DNA of 62,000 nucleotides, taken from NCBI GenBank assembly GCA_009760855.2, contig WPIO01000014.1, positions 6,972,501 to 7,034,500 of the forward strand, given 5' to 3'. Of the stretch, positions 57,456 through 62,000 are shown in pieces. The notes beneath the pieces were generated by a model. That model was not told the DNA's origin. It did no database searches and saw only the letters and a program-made list of their open reading frames with translations. The translations under genes and the position numbers were made by a program. Each line of letters begins with the position of its first letter. Positions within the stretch are counted from its first letter, which is position 1. The stretch is from Cristatella mucedo (Eukaryota > Bryozoa > Phylactolaemata > Cristatellidae).

Positions 57456-58696
57456 TGCCCTAAATGAAAATGCCGGTTCCGTTTCTGGCTAAATAAACCG
57501 ATAATAGCAATGTGGCCAGGCAGTAAAACTTCAAGCACAAATCAAAGCGTCAACCGGATGAACGAACTAGAAGAGAGCTCCGGGACTCTGTTCCAAAGCT
57601 CATAAGCCTACGCCTGAGGTGAGCAGGATTTGTGCATTGCGAAACTTTTACTTTTGACGTCTCAGCATCTTCATGCGCATGCTGTAAATAGACATGCCTT
57701 TTTGCATGTGCAATTGCAGACGCGAAAGTACGTATGCAGGATGGTATAGGTATAAACCATCTAGACTTATGCATATCTATTATGAGCCAGCAGCAGGAGC
57801 AAGTTCTATTACAGCTCTCTTGGTCTCAGCTAGGCTACAATGTGCGATGTACTGCATACACTCCCAAGAGACGCTGTTGGAACACCATTTGTCAAAGCGA
57901 TTGGGGACGCGATATTGGTATCAACGACCTTCGAGGACCTTCCTCTCTGGCCAATCAGCCGGCCTCGGGCAGGGGGCCAAAGTCAGGTCACCTGAATATG
58001 TGTAACTCTAGAAGTGACGCAGCGTACACTGCCACGGTTTGGAGTCCACGGGTGGGCTATCAGGCCAGATGCCCACCTGAGTGGGTGGGCCAAACAGCGG
58101 CACCCGCTCGGTCCTGCCATGTCTTGAGGCCGACACTCTCGCTGCTGCGATACACCACACCGCATGCCCGTGCCCGCCGACGGCAGTGGTTCCACGGCTG
58201 CTGCAGGGGCTTAAAAAGACGAGCGTAAAGCTAAGCAGCTTGAGCTGAACAGAGTGATGCAGTGGCAGATTGTGGAAGTGGGCAGTCAGCAGCCGCATCT
58301 GCTGGTATTCCCTTGACATTCAACTGGGCAGCGGCTAAGGAGAGGGAGATGATCCCTGCATTAGAGAATCTGATCAGGCAATCGAAGATGCTCAAGTTAC
58401 ACGCATAAGACCGCCTTTGTGCACCGGGAGGTGACCTCCCGCTCAACCTGCGAACTGAAAAGACACAATCCGTTGTTGAGTTGCGACGCTCCGGCCTCTG
58501 TCATTCAGCACAACAGGTGTGTATGCGTGTTCGCGCGTTCGCGAAGGAGCACAAGTCCACGTGACTTATGAGTCTGAAGATGGATTTGCTGTCAACGAAA
58601 GCTCAAAGTGAGGATTTCACTCTCTCAGTTGCGTTGCACTGTTGCCTTGTAGTTTTGTTGCAGTAATTTTGCATTAGCATTAAATTGTGTGAAGAT
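57456..58696. other. unassigned stretch
   Basis: Frames include 57734-58228 plus (164 codons, the longest non-LINE, non-microsatellite frame here) and its minus-strand mirrors. I see no domain; Gln/Ser/Arg-rich composition. Not called as a gene. Confidence 0.4.
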
Positions 58697-58763
58697 AATA
58701 ATAGTAATAATGGTGATCTGTTTGCATAGCACCCTCAGAGAATTTAATCTCTTACAAGGCACT
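58697..58763 (-). mobile_element. LINE-A 3' tail stub
   Basis: AATAATAGTAATAATGGTGA, GCACCCTCAGAGAATTTAAT and CTCTTACAAGGCACT are the reversed stem-loop. The sequence then changes directly to plus-strand LINE-A coding sequence. Confidence 0.85.
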
Positions 58764-59055
58764 GTGACATCCCGCCTTGACTTTTGCAACTCACTGCTTT
58801 CTGACCTACTGGCCTGAGCACTCAAGTGCTTAAAGCTGATGCAAAATTCTACAGCTAGGCTTGTCTGTCGTGAGTGTCACAGTTGCCACATCACACCACT
58901 TCTTGTCGACTTGCAAAGGCTCCCAGTCAAGCAACGCATTGACTTCAAGGTTTTGACACTCACTTTTAAGTCTCTTAAATCTTTGGCTCCAGCCTACCTA
59001 TCAGATCTACTACCCACCAGGCTAAGCGTCGTACACCCATTTTTCAAGATATGCT
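58764..59055 (+). mobile_element. LINE-A C-terminal coding fragment
   Basis: TGACATCCCGCCTTGACTTT (TSRLDF), then MQNSTARLVCRECHSCHITP, LLVDLQRLPVKQRIDF, VLTLTFKSLKSLAPAYLSDL. Open for 72 codons (58839-59057). Ends at TRLSVVHPFF. Confidence 0.9.
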
Positions 59056-59342
59056 GAATTTTTATGCTATGTTCATCGACTGCTTAGCTGCAGCATTTTG
59101 AGCTCGAGGCTGTAACAGAAAAGGCAACTAATGGACGCCCAAAAGCAATAGCAGACGTTGAAGTCGGGCTCACGTGATGGAGTAGCCCGACTGGCACGAA
59201 AACGAACATACCTCGCGGTCCTTGTTCGTTATAAGCCAAGCATTTCCTTTGATCGATTGATCGATCGATTGATCGATTTGATTGATTGATATCATGTAGC
59301 TATCAGGGTATTTCTTCTGTAATGACTCCATAGATCGTCAGG

Positions 59343-59428
59343 ATACCTTAAAAGATTAGTAAGTGCATAAGTGTACTGTACATGCATACCTTAAAAGATT
59401 AGTAAGTGCATAAGTGTACTGTACATGT
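59343..59428 (+). repeat. 43-bp perfect tandem duplication
   Basis: The unit beginning ATACCTTAAAAGATTAGTAA at 59343 is repeated exactly at 59386. Confidence 0.95.
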
Positions 59429-59540
59429 CAAAGCAAATTTTGTGCCCTACACATTGAGTGCTTGTTTTGAAGTGAAGAAGAGCACAAACAACTGAAAACA
59501 GTGTCAAAGCTACGAAAGGCACACATCTCAACTAATAAAG

Positions 59541-59611
59541 ACAAGCACGCAGTGAAGCTATGGTATTTTTTTAAAACAAGCACGCAGTGAAGCTATGGTA
59601 TTTTTTTTAAA
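59541..59611 (+). repeat. 35-bp tandem duplication
   Basis: ACAAGCACGCAGTGAAGCTA starts units at 59541 and 59576; the copies differ only in T-run length. Confidence 0.95.
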
Positions 59612-61089
59612 GTTAGAAGTCTTCAGGCTGCTAATTAATGGGAGTTTTCAGACTTGCTTTAGAAGTTCAAGCCGGGAAAACCTCAAAAAATAACAGTTAT
59701 AACAAGAAATTTGGAGCACAATCTATTTGGAATACTGAGAACGAGCGTGGGCAAACATAAAAAGATGAGTCTTCGTCTGATCTGGCCTCGGAAGTCTTAG
59801 CGAATGGCAAAGGTGTGACGAAAGTGAGAATTAAGAGAACTTCAGGAGGTCCTCAAGGAAGCAAGCTACGCTTAATCTGAATTCACAACGCAATTAGCTG
59901 GTCTGTCGCGAAGCGATCTAGTAAGTCTCTTATACGAATACTTTATCACAGATAGAAATAACTGCTTCGATCCATCCAGCCGACGATCCATCAAAGATCC
60001 AGGGATGAAACGAGCCGTCAAATGCTATTCCAGGGCTGCGACAGCATTTAAGAGACCCAATGAAAGGCAGGCGGCTAGCTGCTGGGATTAACAGGTGCTG
60101 AGTAATGGCGAATAAGAGCAGCAGGCATTATTATCGAAGGCAGGTATCAAAGGCGTCATTGATATTCTGATTTTGACCTGTCACCTGCCAGCTTTCTTTC
60201 CATGTAAAGATGTGGCGCTCGCTCGGCGGAATACGTACCCAGGTGTCGGGCAGAAGCACCTTTTCTCGAGGTGTGAAGAATATTGAGTGCTGGCGTGCTC
60301 TACTGCCTACATACATTGTTGCTGCTTGCACGGCTAGCCCCTCATCGAAGTTCTAGCTCCGATAGCATTCGGTCAGCGAACTCTACTTTGTTCCAGCAAT
60401 CTAGTTGAGGAGCCACTGGATCGTATTCCTAACAATGAGATTTGATTCTGACAGCAATACTTCGACCTTGGGTTGGCTGGATGTTTTTTTTTACCTTTAC
60501 CGGGAAAGAAGATTGAATTATTCCTTAGCTTTGTTCTAGGAGCGTCATAAAAAAATGGACCAGGTGCAGCAGGTGAGCAGATATATCGTCGCTTTTTAAC
60601 AAAACTATATCCGATAATAGACAACTGTGTCAACTTTCACTGTCAGTAGCAGGGCAGCTGTATAAGCCACCGATCCGGAATGCGGCAGCGACGAGAGCCA
60701 AATAGACGGAAGGGAAAATAATAGATATATGAGCAGGTCTTGTGTGGCTTTGCCGTACAGCTTTGCAACTGGTGGACTGGTCGCAGCACAAAGCCCGTCA
60801 TCCGAAGCTCGGCAACCGAGTTAGGATAAGCATGAGCTCAAGGGGCAGTCGAGCGTGCGTCACCCGGTCAATGTGTCAGTGCAGCAGCATCCCTCAGGCT
60901 CTTAAAGACATCGCCAGATTGGTCTGTAAACGAGCACGCCTTTGTCAGAAGGAGTGGGATGCCATTTCAAATGAACTGCTGCTAGAAGGAAGTCCTATGC
61001 TGGCTTCTAACTTGCAGCCTACCTAGCGGATGAGAGACAATTGGAGACAAGGCTGCAGTAGGAAACAAGTAGCATCGAAAGATCCTGAC

Positions 61090-61168
61090 AGCTTATGTAA
61101 AGTGCTTAGAAAAAAATCCAGTTCTCCGAGGGCGCTGTACAAATGTTTTGTTATAATTAATAATAATC
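61090..61168 (+). mobile_element. LINE-A/SINE-A 3' tail
   Basis: AGCTTATGTAAAGTGCTTAG, TCCAGTTCTCCGAGGGCGCT, GTACAAATGTTTTG and AATTAATAATAATCA match the family's terminal stem-loop and tail. Confidence 0.82.
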
Positions 61169-62000
61169 ATAGAGTAGAGCCGTACCGCAGCTGCGTAGCG
61201 ATTAGCAAGGTACACTGAGCTGCCTGACAATGGCCGCTAAAAATGAACGAGGAAAACATACGGAGACGTTAAGGAGCGTGCTAGACGTAGGAGCGAGAGC
61301 AGATTCAGTTAAAATCTTCAGCGGTGTGATGCCTGCGGCTGGAGCTACGGCAAGGTAACGTGGGATGCGGAGGCGAACTCGCTCGTGGGCGCAACAAGGG
61401 ACGCATCGTCCACTCTGCCTTGGTGCAGTAGCTGCACACTTAGCTAGCCTGCGTGTGGCTGATGCTTCACTCTTCTCAAGCTCTCAACGACGACCGAGCG
61501 CTGCGACACCACGCAGCGCTAGAGCTGCCATCGAGTACCCTGGCAGGTGTTTATTATTGGAATTTCCTGGCCATCTACGGCATTGATTACAGCCGCTCAG
61601 TAGCTGCTGCCATGATTCATCTGTTGAAATTGAGTTTGTATGAGCTAAATTAGTTGCAAGATCAACATCAACCACCGCAGTTCCGCTGCGGGCAGGAAAG
61701 ACCACTATAATCGGGTCAATAATCGGAAGAACGCATTACAGCCGCTGTGCAGAAAGCCAGTAATGCCGGATCCGACTTGAGCAGCAGTCCTGCCAGTCCC
61801 ATCGCGTCAAGATTGACTCGTCCATAGCAACAGTCGATAGGACTGCGATTTATTGAGTCCCCAGCACGCCCGCGCAAACCAAGCCAAGCGGCGGCGAGAT
61901 TGACTTGATAGACGCCAAACGAAAGTCTTAGCGGTTGACTTAGCAAAGTGCCCGTATCGCCGAGCTGGTATGCACTGGCTGTCAACTGTGAGAATAGCTC
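61169..62000. other. unassigned stretch
   Basis: Overlapping frames at 61365-61653 plus and 61716-61985 minus have no recognisable family. Confidence 0.4.

Larger units (their letters stand above)
59056..61089. other. unassigned, with two short tandem duplications
   Basis: No gene recognised. GATT/GATC tetranucleotides lie near 59254-59290; tandem duplications are at 59343-59428 and 59541-59611. Frames at 60131-60331, 60373-60633 and 60742-61026 lack motifs. Confidence 0.4.

Noticed and set aside
59343-59428. CRISPR-like repeat array
   Set aside because: Only two directly abutting units with no spacers, in eukaryotic-type DNA.

Overview
This window is intergenic, repeat-dominated DNA from an animal nuclear genome. 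There is no operon structure, there are no long unbroken non-transposon reading frames, and I recognise no host gene with confidence. Nearly every recognisable block is a transposable element copy, usually 5'-truncated, frame-broken or nested, with long simple repeats between them. Lineage cannot be fixed from the sequence; the L2-like LINEs, tRNA-derived SINEs and dense microsatellites suit an invertebrate, possibly a lophotrochozoan such as a mollusc or flatworm, but that is inference.

The main element, here called LINE-A, is an L2-clade non-LTR retrotransposon. About 25 pieces of it are scattered on both strands. Together they cover the APE endonuclease (15830-16845, 17830-18420), the linker (18420-19200, 53200-54140, 31795-32350 minus), the reverse transcriptase (2193-3330, 54150-55155), the C-terminal domain (46366-46972) and a 3' UTR. 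The 3' UTR ends in a stem-loop followed by (ATT)n. A young, well-matched subgroup (10319-10850 minus, 24749-25020, 46366-47215) suggests recent activity. A second CR1/L2-like family, LINE-B, has an (ATTAC)n tail (24557-25527, 48388-48555 minus, 51219-51356).

Two tRNA-derived SINE families occur. SINE-A (1618, 10029, 16958, 45135) has pol III A and B boxes and ends in a copy of the LINE-A 3' stem-loop. A base change in one strand of the stem is matched by a change in the other, so it probably borrows the LINE-A machinery. SINE-B (8142, 20358, 22384, 23955, 25925, 28681, 43911, 50050) has a different tail.

The most notable object is at 17530-17715. It is a 186-bp non-autonomous hAT element that closely resembles SPIN ('Space Invader'), a transposon known for horizontal transfer among animals, and it has matching 8-bp flanking duplications. 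Other remnants are a Gypsy integrase (27330-28235 minus) and a pogo/Tigger transposase DNA-binding region (56310-56813 minus). Several unclassified repeat families (R1-R6) occur in two copies each. An 800-bp block inserted into a LINE-A copy (39426-40229) contains a repetitive Val/Glu/Ala-rich reading frame. Remaining stretches are listed as unassigned.
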